From: Nocardioides gansuensis
GTDB taxonomy: Bacteria; Actinomycetota; Actinomycetes; Propionibacteriales; Nocardioidaceae
Direction of reading: 5' to 3'
DNA length: 64,000 bases
NCBI RefSeq assembly: GCF_003076135.1
Contig: NZ_QDGZ01000003.1
Location: 1-64,000 of the forward strand
This document shows, in pieces, positions 1 through 8,950 of the stretch. A program made the position numbers and the translations under genes. Position 1 is the first letter of the stretch. Every line of letters starts with the position of its first letter. Below the pieces are notes generated by a model. That model ran no database searches and was not told the origin of the DNA. It worked only from the letters and a program-made list of their open reading frames with translations.

Positions 1-469
1 CCACGCCCTCCTGGATCCGGGCGCCGGCGCCCTCGTTGATCCCGATGATCGGGCAGCCGGTCTTGATGGCCAGGTCCATCACCTTGGTGATCTTCTCGCC
101 GTAGACCTCGCCCAGCGAGCCGCCGAACACGGTGAAGTCCTGGGAGAACACGCACACCTGGCGGCCCTCGATGGTGCCGTAGCCGGTGACCACGCCGTCG
201 CCGTAGGGGCGGCGCTGGTCCAGCCCGAACGCGGTCGAGCGGTGCCGGGCCAGCTCGTCGAGCTCGACGAAGGAGCCCTCGTCGAAGAGCATCTCGATCC
301 GCTCCCGGGCGGTCCTGCGGCCCTTGGCGTGCTGCTTCTCCACCGCCTTGGCCGACCCCGCGTGCACCGCCTCGTCCAGGCGCCGCTCCAGGTCCGCGAG
401 CTTGCCGGCCGTGGTGTGGATGTCGATGCCCTGCGGGACCTCGGTGCCGCCTGTCGGCTGTGCGCTCAC
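1..469 (-). CDS. acyl-CoA carboxylase beta subunit (carboxyltransferase), N-terminal part
   Basis: Only the first 156 codons are inside the window; the gene runs off the left edge. The protein starts at a GTG and reads through the typical entry of propionyl/acetyl-CoA carboxylase beta chains ([19 protein letters not shown], then [29 protein letters not shown] and [13 protein letters not shown]). These belong to the crotonase-like carboxyltransferase fold that moves the carboxyl group from biotin to an acyl-CoA. It is divergent from birA, whose product attaches biotin to the partner alpha subunit, an arrangement conserved in actinobacteria (accD5/birA in mycobacteria). The exact substrate (acetyl, propionyl or longer acyl) cannot be decided from this fragment. 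Confidence 0.93.
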   Translation of the reverse strand, partial: MSAQPTGGTEVPQGIDIHTTAGKLADLERRLDEAVHAGSAKAVEKQHAKGRRTARERIEMLFDEGSFVELDELARHRSTAFGLDQRRPYGDGVVTGYGTIEGRQVCVFSQDFTVFGGSLGEVYGEKITKVMDLAIKTGCPIIGINEGAGARIQEGV

Positions 470-524
470 GCTGGTGGTGTCCTCTCACTGGCTCGTGCTG
501 GGGCCATGGGCCAATCTAGTGTCC

Positions 525-1328
525 ATGACCGGGACCCCCTCACCGCGCCCACCTCTCGATCCGGACCGCCTCGCGGTCCCCAGCGGCTGGCGCGTGGAGG
601 TGCTCGAGAGCGCTGCGTCGACCAACGCCCTCGTCGCCGAGCGCGCCCGCGCCGGCGAGCCGGCCGGCCTCGTGGTCGTCACCGAGCACCAGACCGCGGG
701 CCGGGGCCGCCTCGACCGTGCCTGGGAGACGCCGGCCCGCTCGTCGCTGACGTTCTCCGTGCTGCTGCGTCCCGACGTGCCCGCGAAGGACTGGCCGTGG
801 CTGCCGCTGCTGACGGGGTACGCCGTGCAGGCGGCGCTCGCCGACCGGCTGCCCGAGATCGCCCTCAAGTGGCCCAACGACGTCCTCGTGGAGGACCCCG
901 CCACGGGGCAGGGTCGCAAGCTGGCCGGCATCCTGGTGGAGCGGGTCGACTCCGAGGACGGCCCGGCCGCGATCGTCGGCATCGGCATCAACGTCGACCA
1001 GACGCTCGACGAGCTGCCCGTCGCGTCGGCCACGTCGGTGCAGCTGGAGCTCGGCGAGACGCCCGACCGCACGGACCTCCTGGGGCAGGTGCTCGGCTCG
1101 CTGCACGGCCTCCAGGGCCTGCTCGAAGACACCGCGGCTCTCCGTGCCGCCTACGTCGACGCCTGCTCCACCCTCGGGAAGGTGGTCGACGTCCAGCTGC
1201 CCGCCGAGGGCGTGCGGCGGGGGGAGGCGCTCGACATCGACGCCGGCGGGGCGCTGGTGGTGAGTGCCGACGACGGCGTGTTCAGCGTGGGTGCCGGAGA
1301 CGTCGTACACGTGCGTCCGATCGGGTGA
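525..1328 (+). CDS. birA: biotin--[acetyl-CoA-carboxylase] ligase
   Basis: A 267-residue biotin protein ligase that activates biotin with ATP and transfers it to the lysine of biotin carboxyl carrier domains. Signature segments are STN (32-34), TAGRGR (57-62) for the biotinyl-adenylate loop, and the catalytic KWPND (115-119), followed by GRKLAGILVE. The C-terminal SH3-like domain is present. There is no N-terminal helix-turn-helix, so this is the enzyme-only class that does not repress biotin genes. ATG 525 is chosen; an in-frame GTG at 519 is possible. A CAATCT element at 512-517 sits 7 nt before the ATG, suggesting a leaderless mRNA. Confidence 0.95.
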   Translation: MTGTPSPRPPLDPDRLAVPSGWRVEVLESAASTNALVAERARAGEPAGLVVVTEHQTAGRGRLDRAWETPARSSLTFSVLLRPDVPAKDWPWLPLLTGYAVQAALADRLPEIALKWPNDVLVEDPATGQGRKLAGILVERVDSEDGPAAIVGIGINVDQTLDELPVASATSVQLELGETPDRTDLLGQVLGSLHGLQGLLEDTAALRAAYVDACSTLGKVVDVQLPAEGVRRGEALDIDAGGALVVSADDGVFSVGAGDVVHVRPIG

Positions 1329-1340
1329 CATGATCGGGGC

Positions 1341-1841
1341 GTGTCGTTCCCCGCGCGTCTCCTCAACGAGGGTGAGACCGTCCTCGTCTCGACCCGCACC
1401 CACCCCAAGGCCCTGATCGGCCCCGTGCTGCTCACCGTGGTGCTGGTCGTCCTCTCCGTCCTCGTCCTGCGGACCGGCGTCACCGCGCTGGAGCTGGTCG
1501 TGTGGGTGCTGGCCGCGGCCGCCTTCCTGTGGTGGGTGGTCCGCCCGGTCGTCGCCTGGCTGACCACGACCTACACCTTCACCACGCGACGGTTCGTCAA
1601 GCGGTCCGGGCTGATCGCGAAGGAGGGCCGCACCATCCCGCTCAACCGGATCAGCGGTGTCGACTTCGAGATCGGGGTCATCGACCGGATCTTCGGTTGT
1701 GGCACGTTGATCGTCTCCGACGCCAGCACCGACGGCCGCGTCCTCCTTCACGACGTCCCGCGCGTGGAGGAGGTCCAGCTCCGCGTCGCCGAGCAGTTGC
1801 ACGAGCTCTCCGGAGAAGGGCGTTCCGACGATGGCGCGTGA
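1341..1841 (+). CDS. PH domain-containing membrane protein
   Basis: A 166-residue protein with two hydrophobic segments (about residues 26-46 and 52-72), then a bacterial PH-like domain (YdbT/bPH2 type) with the characteristic run TTYTFTTRRFVKRSGLIAKE, TIPLNRISGVDFEIGVIDRI and GCGTLIVSDAS. The domain is expected to face the cytoplasm under the membrane; its ligand is unknown. It resembles the protein found next to birA in mycobacteria (Rv3278c). The GTG start lies 6 nt after a CATGAT element (1329-1334), so it may be transcribed leaderless even though it follows birA by only 12 bp. It overlaps the cyclase gene by 11 bp, implying cotranscription. Confidence 0.85.
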   Translation: MSFPARLLNEGETVLVSTRTHPKALIGPVLLTVVLVVLSVLVLRTGVTALELVVWVLAAAAFLWWVVRPVVAWLTTTYTFTTRRFVKRSGLIAKEGRTIPLNRISGVDFEIGVIDRIFGCGTLIVSDASTDGRVLLHDVPRVEEVQLRVAEQLHELSGEGRSDDGA

Positions 1842-2817
1842 CGCCGAGCTCGACGCCACCGAGCGGCTCGATCGCGCGATCCTGGGCGAGACGCCGAAGT
1901 TCACCGCCACCGACGTCGCGGAGGAAGCGGGTGTCACGCTCGACGAGACCCGCCGGCTCTGGCGGGCACTCGGCTTTCCCGAGATCCTCGGGGAGGCGGC
2001 CTTCACCCAGGGCGACGTCGACGCCCTCAGCACCGTCACCGGCATCGTCCGCACGGGAGTCCTCGACTTCGACATGGCGGTCAACCTGACGCGTGCGCTG
2101 GGCCAGACGATGGCCCGGCTGGCCGACTGGGAGGTGGGCACGCTGGCCGCCCGCGTGGAGGAGCTCGAGCGTGGCGAGCAGGCCACCGGCTCCCGCGTCG
2201 GCTCTGCGCTCCGGCTGATCCACGAGGTCAACCCGCCCTTCGAGGAGATGCTCGTCTACGCCTGGCGGCGTCACCTCGCTGCCGCCGTGCACCGGATGCA
2301 GGCGATGGGGGCCCGCGACGAGGACCTGCACACGGTCGACGTCACCGTGGGCTTCGCCGACCTGGTGGCCTTCACCGCGCTCTCCAACGAGATGGACAAG
2401 GACGGCCTCGGCGACCTCGTGGAGGTCTTCGAGTCCCGCTGCCACGACGTCATCTCCCACCACGGCGGCCGGATCATCAAGAGCCTCGGCGACTCGGTGC
2501 TCTTCGTGGTCAGCGAGGCGGTCGCGGGGGTCGCGATCGCCGAGGGGATCATCCACGTCATCGGCCGCGACCCGAAGATGCCCGACGTCCGCGTCGGCCT
2601 CGCCACCGGCGCCGTCATCGCCCGCCTGGGGGACGTCTTCGGGCCGCCGGTCAACATGGCGGCCCGGCTCACCGCGGTCGCGCGGCGCAACCGCCTGATC
2701 ATCGACCAGGCCACCGCCGAGGCCCTGCCGGACGAGGACTTCGAGTGGCGACGGCTGCCCGCCCGGCCGGTGCGCGGCTTCGGCCTGGTCGAGCCGGTCG
2801 CCGTACGCCGTCGCTGA
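1831..2817 (+). CDS. class III adenylate/guanylate cyclase with N-terminal regulatory domain
   Basis: A 328-residue soluble cyclase. The first 160 residues resemble the regulatory domain of the pH-sensing mycobacterial cyclase Rv1264 (FTATDVAEEAGV, FTQGDVDAL, DFDMAVNLTRALGQTMARLA). The catalytic domain carries both metal aspartates (in VGFADLVAFTALS and KSLGDSVLFV) and the transition-state Asn/Arg in GPPVNMAARLT, so it looks catalytically competent. The product is most likely cAMP. The start overlaps the PH-domain gene, suggesting coupled expression. pH sensing is an inference from the family resemblance only. Confidence 0.9.
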   Translation: MARDAELDATERLDRAILGETPKFTATDVAEEAGVTLDETRRLWRALGFPEILGEAAFTQGDVDALSTVTGIVRTGVLDFDMAVNLTRALGQTMARLADWEVGTLAARVEELERGEQATGSRVGSALRLIHEVNPPFEEMLVYAWRRHLAAAVHRMQAMGARDEDLHTVDVTVGFADLVAFTALSNEMDKDGLGDLVEVFESRCHDVISHHGGRIIKSLGDSVLFVVSEAVAGVAIAEGIIHVIGRDPKMPDVRVGLATGAVIARLGDVFGPPVNMAARLTAVARRNRLIIDQATAEALPDEDFEWRRLPARPVRGFGLVEPVAVRRR

Positions 2818-2833
2818 CCGCAGAACTTTTTAC

Positions 2834-2848
2834 TTGCGACTTCCGCAA
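2834..2848. promoter_or_regulatory. inverted repeat upstream of the winged-helix gene
   Basis: TTGCG-ACTTC-CGCAA forms a perfect 5-bp palindrome with a 5-bp spacer, in the cyclase/winged-helix intergenic region. It lies about 30 bp upstream of a -10-like TACTTT, where a regulator could overlap the -35 position. It is a candidate operator, possibly autoregulatory for the adjacent DNA-binding protein. Confidence 0.4.
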
Positions 2849-2876
2849 ACCGGTCGTGGGCCACGCGGCCACTGCC

Positions 2877-2882
2877 TACTTT
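2877..2882 (+). promoter_or_regulatory. -10 element of a leaderless promoter
   Basis: TACTTT is followed by 6 nt and then GTG at 2889. This matches the spacing seen at many other genes in the window and favours GTG 2889 as the start of the winged-helix gene. Confidence 0.5.
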
Positions 2883-2888
2883 GTGTCC

Positions 2889-3197
2889 GTGCTGGAAGTC
2901 CAAGACCTGCGTCTGGACCCGCAGTCCCGCAGGGTGTGGCGAGCCGAGGAGGAGATCCGGCTCTCCCGCAAGGAGTTCGACCTCCTGCACCACCTGATGG
3001 GGCGGGCGGGCCAGGTGGTCACGCGCGCCGAGCTGATGGAGCACGTGTGGCAGACCTCGTTCTTCACGTCGTCCAAGACGATCGACGTCCACCTGGGGTG
3101 GCTGCGGCGCAAGCTCGGTGACGACCCGAGGAGGCCGCACCTGATCACCACGCTGCGCGGCCACGGGCTCCGCTTCGAGACCGGCGGAGGCGCCTGA
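2889..3197 (+). CDS. stand-alone winged-helix DNA-binding protein (OmpR/PhoB C-terminal type)
   Basis: A protein of about 102 residues consisting only of the trans_reg_C winged-helix domain normally found at the C terminus of OmpR/PhoB response regulators: LSRKEFDLLHHLMGRAGQVV, RAELMEHVW, KTIDVHLGWLRRKLGDD and TTLRGHGLRF. No receiver domain is encoded upstream in any frame, so it cannot be phosphorylated in the usual way. GTG 2889 is preferred because of the -10 spacing; GTG 2883 is an in-frame alternative. It sits between the cyclase and purK. Its target is unknown; the palindrome at 2834-2848 is the obvious candidate. Confidence 0.82.
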   Translation: MLEVQDLRLDPQSRRVWRAEEEIRLSRKEFDLLHHLMGRAGQVVTRAELMEHVWQTSFFTSSKTIDVHLGWLRRKLGDDPRRPHLITTLRGHGLRFETGGGA

Positions 3198-3219
3198 GCG
3201 CCCTCGGCGCGACCGGGGC

Positions 3220-3225
3220 TAGGGT
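3220..3225 (+). promoter_or_regulatory. -10 element of leaderless purK promoter
   Basis: TAGGGT followed by 7 nt (3226-3232) and then the GTG start of purK. No Shine-Dalgarno sequence fits in this spacing. Confidence 0.55.
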
Positions 3226-3232
3226 TCTTCCC

Positions 3233-4390
3233 GTGTCTGAGCCTGCCCCCACTCTCGCTGTCATCGGCGGCGGCCAGCTGGCCCGGATGATGGCCCAGCC
3301 AGCGATCGCGCTCGCCCTGCCGCTGCGCCTGCTCGCGGAGGCCGAGGGCGTCTCGGCGGCCCAGGTGATCCCCGACCACGAGGTGGGGGACTACCGCGAC
3401 CTGGAGACGCTGCGCCGGGTGACCAAGGGCTGCGCGGTCGTGACCTTCGACCACGAGCACGTCCCGACCGAGCACCTGCACGCGCTGGAGGCCGACGGGA
3501 TCGCCGTACGCCCCGGGCCCGACGCGCTGGTGCACGCCCAGGACAAGGCGGTGATGCGCGCCCGGCTCGCCGAGCTCGGGGTGCCCTGCCCCCGCAACGC
3601 CGTCGTCGCCTCGCCCGCGGACGTCGAGGAGTTCGGCTTCCCGTGCGTCCTCAAGACGACGCGGGGCGGGTACGACGGCAAGGGGGTCTGGGTCGTCCGG
3701 GGGACCGAGGACACCGCCGAGCCGTTCGCGGTCGCCGCGGAGACCGGAGTCGGGCTGCTCGCCGAGGAGCTGGTCGAGTTCCGCCGCGAGCTCTCCGCGC
3801 TCGTCGCCCGGTCGCCCAGCGGCCAGGCCGCGGCCTACCCGGTCGTCGCCTCGACCCAGCTCGGCGGCATCTGCCACGAGGTCGTCGCCCCGGCGCCCGA
3901 CCTCGACCCCTCACTGGCCGGGCAGGCACAGGAGATCGCGCTGCGGATCGCCGGGGCGCTCGACGTCACCGGCATCCTCGCCGTCGAGCTCTTCGAGACG
4001 ACCGACGGCCGGATCCTGGTCAACGAGCTGGCGATGCGCCCGCACAACACCGGCCACTGGACCCAGGACGGCGCGGTGACCTCGCAGTTCGAGAACCACC
4101 TCCGTGCCGTGATGGACCTGCCGCTCGGCTCGCCCGCGCCCCGCGCCCGGTGGACCGTGATGGTCAACATCCTCGGCGGCCCCACCGACGCCGGCCGGCT
4201 CTACGACGGCTACCCGCACGCGATGGCCCGCGACCCGCACCTGCGGGTGCACCTCTACGGCAAGGAGCTGCGCCCCGGCCGCAAGGTGGGCCACGTGAAC
4301 GCCTACGGCGACGACCTCGACGACTGCCTGGAGCGCGCCCGCCACGCGGCGGCGTGGTTCAGGGGAGACCTGGGAGACACGAGTGAGTGA
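3233..4390 (+). CDS. purK: 5-(carboxyamino)imidazole ribonucleotide synthase
   Basis: A 385-residue ATP-grasp enzyme that carboxylates AIR to N5-CAIR with ATP and bicarbonate in de novo purine synthesis. The N terminus has the PurK signature [14 protein letters not shown]-grasp segments follow ([15 protein letters not shown] near residue 140, the EEL/E ligands, and [29 protein letters not shown] near 260). Full length for the family. The stop overlaps the purE start by 8 bp, so the two pathway-consecutive enzymes are translationally coupled. Confidence 0.97.
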   Translation: MSEPAPTLAVIGGGQLARMMAQPAIALALPLRLLAEAEGVSAAQVIPDHEVGDYRDLETLRRVTKGCAVVTFDHEHVPTEHLHALEADGIAVRPGPDALVHAQDKAVMRARLAELGVPCPRNAVVASPADVEEFGFPCVLKTTRGGYDGKGVWVVRGTEDTAEPFAVAAETGVGLLAEELVEFRRELSALVARSPSGQAAAYPVVASTQLGGICHEVVAPAPDLDPSLAGQAQEIALRIAGALDVTGILAVELFETTDGRILVNELAMRPHNTGHWTQDGAVTSQFENHLRAVMDLPLGSPAPRARWTVMVNILGGPTDAGRLYDGYPHAMARDPHLRVHLYGKELRPGRKVGHVNAYGDDLDDCLERARHAAAWFRGDLGDTSE

Positions 4391-4919
4391 CCACGCAACC
4401 CCCACCGGTGCACGCGTCGGCATCGTGATGGGATCCGACTCCGACTGGCCGGTCATGCAGGCGGCCGCGGAGGCGCTGCGCGAGTTCGACGTGCCGTTCG
4501 AGGCCGACGTCGTGTCCGCCCACCGGATGCCCGACGAGATGCTCGCCTACGGCCGGGAGGCCGCCGACCGCGGGCTGTCGGTGATCATCGCCGGCGCCGG
4601 GGGAGCGGCCCACCTGCCGGGGATGCTGGCCTCGGTCACGCCGCTGCCCGTCATCGGCGTGCCCGTCCCGCTCAAGTACCTCGACGGCATGGACTCCCTG
4701 CTCTCGATCGTCCAGATGCCGGCCGGCGTCCCGGTCGCCACCGTCGCGGTCGGCAACGCCCGCAACGCCGGGCTGCTCGCCGTACGCATCCTCGCCGCCA
4801 CGGATGCGGACCTCCGGGCGAAGATGGTGGAGTTCCAGGACTCGCTGCGGCAGGCCGCCACCGACAAGGGCGCCGTCGTCCGTGAGGCCGCAGGCGGCCC
4901 CCGCAAGCTCGGCTTCTGA
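4383..4919 (+). CDS. purE: 5-(carboxyamino)imidazole ribonucleotide mutase
   Basis: A 178-residue class I PurE that converts N5-CAIR, the PurK product, into CAIR. Diagnostic sites are GSDSDWP (17-23), SAHRMP (45-50, catalytic His) and [15 protein letters not shown] start, overlapping purK by 8 bp. Presence of purK alongside confirms the two-step bacterial route. Confidence 0.97.
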   Translation: MSDHATPTGARVGIVMGSDSDWPVMQAAAEALREFDVPFEADVVSAHRMPDEMLAYGREAADRGLSVIIAGAGGAAHLPGMLASVTPLPVIGVPVPLKYLDGMDSLLSIVQMPAGVPVATVAVGNARNAGLLAVRILAATDADLRAKMVEFQDSLRQAATDKGAVVREAAGGPRKLGF

Positions 4920-4923
4920 TCCG

Positions 4924-6006
4924 GTGCCGGGCGCGGGCCGAATCGTCGGGCTCGACGTCGCCCGGTGCCTCGCCCTGCTGGGGATGGTCGCGTCGCACGT
5001 GTTCGACGAGCCCACGCCCGCCGACGGCCGGGCGTCGGCGCTCTTCGCGGTCCTGGCCGGCGTCACCCTGGCGCTGTCGTCGGGCGGGCCTCGTCCCACG
5101 CCGGCGAGCCGTCGGGCCGGGGTCGCCGCCGGCCTGGCCGTGCGCGCCGTCCTGATCGCCCTGGTCGGGCTGGTGCTCGGCGGGCTCGGCTCGGGCCTGG
5201 CCGTGATCCTCACCTACTACGGCCTGCTGTTCCTGGTCGGCCTGGCCTTCCTGCCTCTCCGGGCCAGCGCCCTCCTCGTCCTCGGCGCAGTCACGGTCGT
5301 GGTGGGGCCGGTGCTCTCGCACCTGGTCCGGCCGCACCTGCCCGAGCGCGGCTTCGCCAGCCCGACCCTGGGCCAGCTGGTCGGCGACCCGGCCGGCCTC
5401 GTGTCGGAGCTGCTGTTCACCGGCTACTACCCGGTGGTGCCCTGGCTGGCCTACCTCCTCGTCGGGATGGGGCTGGGCCGCCTCGGCCTCTCGTCCCGCC
5501 GTACGCCGCTGCTGCTGGCCGGAGCCGGCGCGGTCCTCGCGGTCGCCGCGACGGTCGTCTCACGCGCGTTGACAGGGGACCGGGTCGCCGGTCGTCGGCT
5601 CGAGGAGGTCGAAGGGCTGCCCGGCACGACTCCGACCGGCGGCCCGTGGGAGTGGCTCCTGGTGGCAGAGCCCCACAGCGGCACCCCCTTCGACCTGGCG
5701 CAGACGACGGGCAGTGCGCTGCTGGTCATCGGTCTCGCGCTCCTGGTCGTGGGCCCGCTCGGCGCCCGGGGCACGCGCTTCGTCTCCGTCCTCTTCGGCG
5801 CCGGGACGATGACGCTCACCCTCTACTCGCTGCACGTGGTGACCCGGGCACCCGGGCTGCTGCCGGGATCGCTCGTCGAGAGCTATCTCTTCCACGTCCT
5901 GCTGCTGATGGGCATCGGCTCGGTCTACGTCGCGCTGGGCCGCCGGGGACCGCTCGAGCGCCTCGTCGGTGTGGCCAGTCGCTCCACGTCGCGTGCCCTA
6001 GGTTGA
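4924..6006 (+). CDS. DUF418/HGSNAT-like membrane acyltransferase-related protein
   Basis: A 360-residue polytopic membrane protein with about 8-10 hydrophobic helices. The N terminus GRIVGLDVARCLALLGMVASHV is typical of the heparan-alpha-glucosaminide N-acetyltransferase-like/DUF1624 group, and the C-terminal part (TLTLYSLHVV, then two final helices) resembles DUF418. These proteins are thought to transfer acyl groups across membranes, but this substrate is unknown. GTG 4924, 4 nt after purE, is the likely start; the frame stays open upstream within purE, so a longer N terminus is possible. Confidence 0.72.
   Translation: MPGAGRIVGLDVARCLALLGMVASHVFDEPTPADGRASALFAVLAGVTLALSSGGPRPTPASRRAGVAAGLAVRAVLIALVGLVLGGLGSGLAVILTYYGLLFLVGLAFLPLRASALLVLGAVTVVVGPVLSHLVRPHLPERGFASPTLGQLVGDPAGLVSELLFTGYYPVVPWLAYLLVGMGLGRLGLSSRRTPLLLAGAGAVLAVAATVVSRALTGDRVAGRRLEEVEGLPGTTPTGGPWEWLLVAEPHSGTPFDLAQTTGSALLVIGLALLVVGPLGARGTRFVSVLFGAGTMTLTLYSLHVVTRAPGLLPGSLVESYLFHVLLLMGIGSVYVALGRRGPLERLVGVASRSTSRALG
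5999..6004 (+). promoter_or_regulatory. -10 element of leaderless oxidoreductase promoter
   Basis: TAGGTT with 7 nt to the ATG at 6012. It overlaps the last codons of the upstream membrane protein gene, giving the oxidoreductase its own likely promoter. Confidence 0.5.
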
Positions 6007-6011
6007 CGTCC

Positions 6012-7001
6012 ATGACGACGCGCTGGGGCATCGCCGGCACCGGGGCCATGGCGGCCGCCTTCCTCGCCGACTTCGACCAGGTCGCCGACGCGGAGGTGAC
6101 CGCGGTCGGCAGCCGCACCGCCGAGCGGGCCGCGGAGTTCGCTGCCGGGCACGGCATCGCCGGCGCGCACACCTACCGCAACCTGATGGCGAGCGACGTC
6201 GACGTCGTCTACGTCGCCACGCCGCACCCCCAGCACCACGCGCTCGCCCTCGCGGCGATCGAGGCCGGCAAGGCCGTCGTCGTCGAGAAGGCCTTCAGCG
6301 CCACGCTCGCCGGCGCCCGCGAGGTCGTCGACGCCGCCCGCGAGCGCGGGGTCTTCTGCATGGAGGCGATGTGGACGCGCTTCCAGCCCGCCGTCGTCCG
6401 GGCCCGCGAGCTGATCGCCGAGGGCGAGATCGGCGACGTCTTCATGGTGCAGGCCGACCTGGGTGCCTTCCGTCCCTACGACCCCGCCAGCCGGCTCTTC
6501 GACCCCGCGCTCGGGGGCGGCGCCACCCTCGACCTCGGCGTCTACGTGATCTCCGTGGCGCAGCACTTCCTCGGCACGCCCGACCGCGTCACGGCCACCG
6601 GCACGCGCTACCCCAACGACACCGACGCCAGCGCCGCCATCCACCTCGCGTACGACGACGGGCGCGCCGCCTCCCTGGTCTGCTCGCTCACCAGCGAGAC
6701 CGGTGGTCGCGCCGTCGTGATGGGCACCGCGGGGTCGATCGAGCTGGCTCCGCGCTTCCACCACCCCACGCGCCTCGTCGTACGGCGCAACGGGCAGGCG
6801 GCCGAGGAGGTCGACCTGCCGGCGGACGGCCGCGGCTACGCCCACGAGATCGTCGAGGTGGGCCGCTGCCTCGCCGCCGGGCTGACCGAGAGCCCGCTGA
6901 TGTCGCTCGACGACACCCTGGCCGTGCAGTGGGTGATGGAGGAGACCCTGTCGCAGCTCGGCATCACCGCGCACGAGGGAGAGGTCCCGGGCCTCGCCTA
7001 G
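6012..7001 (+). CDS. Gfo/Idh/MocA family oxidoreductase
   Basis: A 329-residue NAD(P)-dependent dehydrogenase. The N-terminal Rossmann fold has GIAGTGAMAAAF; the family motif normally EKP appears as EKAFS (about residue 95), and the C-terminal alpha/beta substrate domain follows (GGGATLDLGVYVISVAQHFLG). It resembles dihydrodiol/glucose-fructose type dehydrogenases, but the actual substrate cannot be assigned. The catalytic lysine of the EKP motif is retained. It ends 4 bp inside the convergent arfB gene. Confidence 0.88.
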   Translation: MTTRWGIAGTGAMAAAFLADFDQVADAEVTAVGSRTAERAAEFAAGHGIAGAHTYRNLMASDVDVVYVATPHPQHHALALAAIEAGKAVVVEKAFSATLAGAREVVDAARERGVFCMEAMWTRFQPAVVRARELIAEGEIGDVFMVQADLGAFRPYDPASRLFDPALGGGATLDLGVYVISVAQHFLGTPDRVTATGTRYPNDTDASAAIHLAYDDGRAASLVCSLTSETGGRAVVMGTAGSIELAPRFHHPTRLVVRRNGQAAEEVDLPADGRGYAHEIVEVGRCLAAGLTESPLMSLDDTLAVQWVMEETLSQLGITAHEGEVPGLA

Positions 7002-7426
7002 TCGCCGACCCGCCCCCGCAGCGACTTGGTCTCCGCGCGCTGCTTCTTCTCCTTCAGGCGCCGCTCCTTCGACCCGCGGGTCGGCCGGGTGGGCCGCCGC
7101 GGCGGAGGAGGCGGCGCGAGGGCCTGGCGCAGCTGGTCGGCCAGCCGCTCCCGCGCCGCCATCCTGTTGCGGTGCTGGGAGCGGTGCTCCGACGCCGCGA
7201 CGGTGATCCGTCCCTCGGGCCAGCGGGCGAGCGCTCGCCGCCGTTGGGTCTCGGTGAGCGAGGGCGACGACGCCATGTCCCACTCCAGCTCCACGCGGGT
7301 GTCGCTGGTGTTGACCGACTGGCCGCCGGGGCCGGGCGACTTCGAGAACCGCTCGACCAGCTCGGCCGAAGGGATCACGAGTCCCTGCGGCACGCCCGGA
7401 CCGGGCGGCACCTGGAGGTCGCGCAT
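6998..7426 (-). CDS. arfB: alternative ribosome-rescue factor ArfB-like peptidyl-tRNA hydrolase
   Basis: A 142-residue stand-alone release-factor domain. It carries the catalytic GGQ (34-36) in SKSPGPGGQSVNTSDTRVEL, the hallmark of the YaeJ/ICT1 group that hydrolyses peptidyl-tRNA on ribosomes stalled at the 3' end of mRNA. The C-terminal tail is strongly basic (PRRPTRPTRGSKERRLKEKK), as needed to enter the empty mRNA channel. The length fits ArfB rather than a full class I release factor. Monocistronic, convergent with the oxidoreductase. Confidence 0.9.
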   Translation of the reverse strand: MRDLQVPPGPGVPQGLVIPSAELVERFSKSPGPGGQSVNTSDTRVELEWDMASSPSLTETQRRRALARWPEGRITVAASEHRSQHRNRMAARERLADQLRQALAPPPPPRRPTRPTRGSKERRLKEKKQRAETKSLRGRVGD

Positions 7427-7462
7427 GTCTCTGCTCCCGGGATAAGGGCTGGACAGCCAGCC

Positions 7463-7468
7463 TAGGCT
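7463..7468 (+). promoter_or_regulatory. -10 element of leaderless ATPase promoter
   Basis: TAGGCT, 6 nt, then the ATG at 7475. Confidence 0.5.
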
Positions 7469-7474
7469 CGCGCC

Positions 7475-8931
7475 ATGGGGATGCCGGGGGAGCAGAGGGA
7501 GCCCGACGGGTTCGAGCTGGCAGACGTCGGCCGCGTGGCGCGCCACTCGGTTGGGCGGTGGGTCAAGGCCGCCCGCATCGCCGAGCAGCCGACGTTCTCC
7601 GACATCATCGCCGGGCACCTGCACACGGACGCACGGGGGCTCCCGGTCGCGGAGGAGCGGTGGCCTTCCTACGAGCACGTCAACGTCCAGGCCGGGCTCG
7701 ACGCCTGGCTCGCCACGGGTGAGTGGGAGCACGACACGCTAGGCATGACCGGCTACCGCCACCGCGGGCCGTTCGGGCTCAGCGACCTCCTCAGCGCGGA
7801 CGAGATGTTCGGCCCGGCGATCCGGCCCGGCAACATCTCGACCGTCCGGTTGGCGGCGGGCCCCGACGGCGATACCGTCGAGTGCCTCCGCGCGGCCGTG
7901 ATCCTGCTCAGCCGGGCCGGCGACCGCGCGGCCCTGCTCGTGCGCGGGTCGGACCGCGAGAGCGACATGCACGGGGTGACCGTGGAGATCATCGCCAGCC
8001 GGGACGGCCTCGCAGCCGAGATCGGGGCGCGCGTGCGGGCGGCGGCCGTCGAGCACAACGTCTTTCGCGGTCACGTGGTGTCCTTCGGCCAGGACATGTT
8101 CGGTGAGCGCGGCTCGGCCCTGAAGTTCCGGCGTCGTCCGTCGATGTCGCGTGAGCAGCTCATCCTGCCGGAGGAGACCTTCTCCGACGTACGCCGCCAG
8201 GTGGTCGGCGTCGCCCGCAACCGCGACCGGCTGCGCGCCGCCGGCCAGCACCTGAAACGGGGCCTGCTGCTCTACGGCCCGCCGGGAGTGGGAAAGACGC
8301 ACACGATCCGCTACCTCATCAGCGAGCTGGCCGACACGACCGTCGTGGAGCTGACGGGCGAGACGCTCCATGCCATTCGCGAGGCCTGCTCCGTGGCCCG
8401 CACCCTGCAGCCGGCGGTCATCGTGGTCGAGGACGTCGACCTGATCGCGGAACAGCGCGACCACTACAGCGGGCAGACTCCCTCCTCTTCACGCTGCTCA
8501 ACGAGATGGACGGGCTCGACGAGGACGCCGACGTCGTCTTCGTGCTGACGACCAATCGGGCCGACCTGCTCGAGCCGGCGCTCACCCAGCGACCCGGCCG
8601 GGTGGACCAGGCGGTGCATATCGGGCTGCCCGGCAGGGACGACCGCCGGCGCCTCATCGACCTCTACCGCGGCCGGCTCGAGGTCGACCTCAGCCGGCTC
8701 GAGGACGTGCTCGACCGCACGGAGGGCGTCACCGCCTCCTTCCTCAAGGAGCTGCTCCGCAGGTCCGCGGTGCTCGCGGTCGAGGAGGGGCTGGTCGACG
8801 GGGGCGAGCCCGTGCAGGTGGCCGCGGAGATGCTCGACCGGGCGCTCGCGGACCTCCTGGATGACCGCAACGAGATGACCCGGACAGTGCTGGGCTTCCG
8901 CGACCCCGGACAGGTGGAGGTCGACGGCTGA
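7475..8931 (+). pseudogene. AAA+ ATPase, frameshifted near 8477
   Basis: The first frame (7475 to about 8476) gives an N-terminal domain, then Walker A GPPGVGKT (268-275) and Walker B-like AVIVVEDVDL. The second frame, joined just after 8476, continues with LLFTLLNEMDGLDEDADVV, sensor-1 TTNR, and the arginine-bearing QRPGRVDQ, ending at 8931. Together they form one normal ATPase of the FtsH/BCS1-like clade without protease domain. Restoring a single base at 8477-8478 (for example CAG-AAC-TCC) rebuilds the reading frame. It is either a real null allele, a sequencing indel, or a -1 frameshift; there is no convincing slippery heptamer, so an indel is favoured. Without correction the product would be cut off right after Walker B. 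Confidence 0.8.
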
Positions 8932-8950
8932 CGCCTGCGTCCGGAGACGC

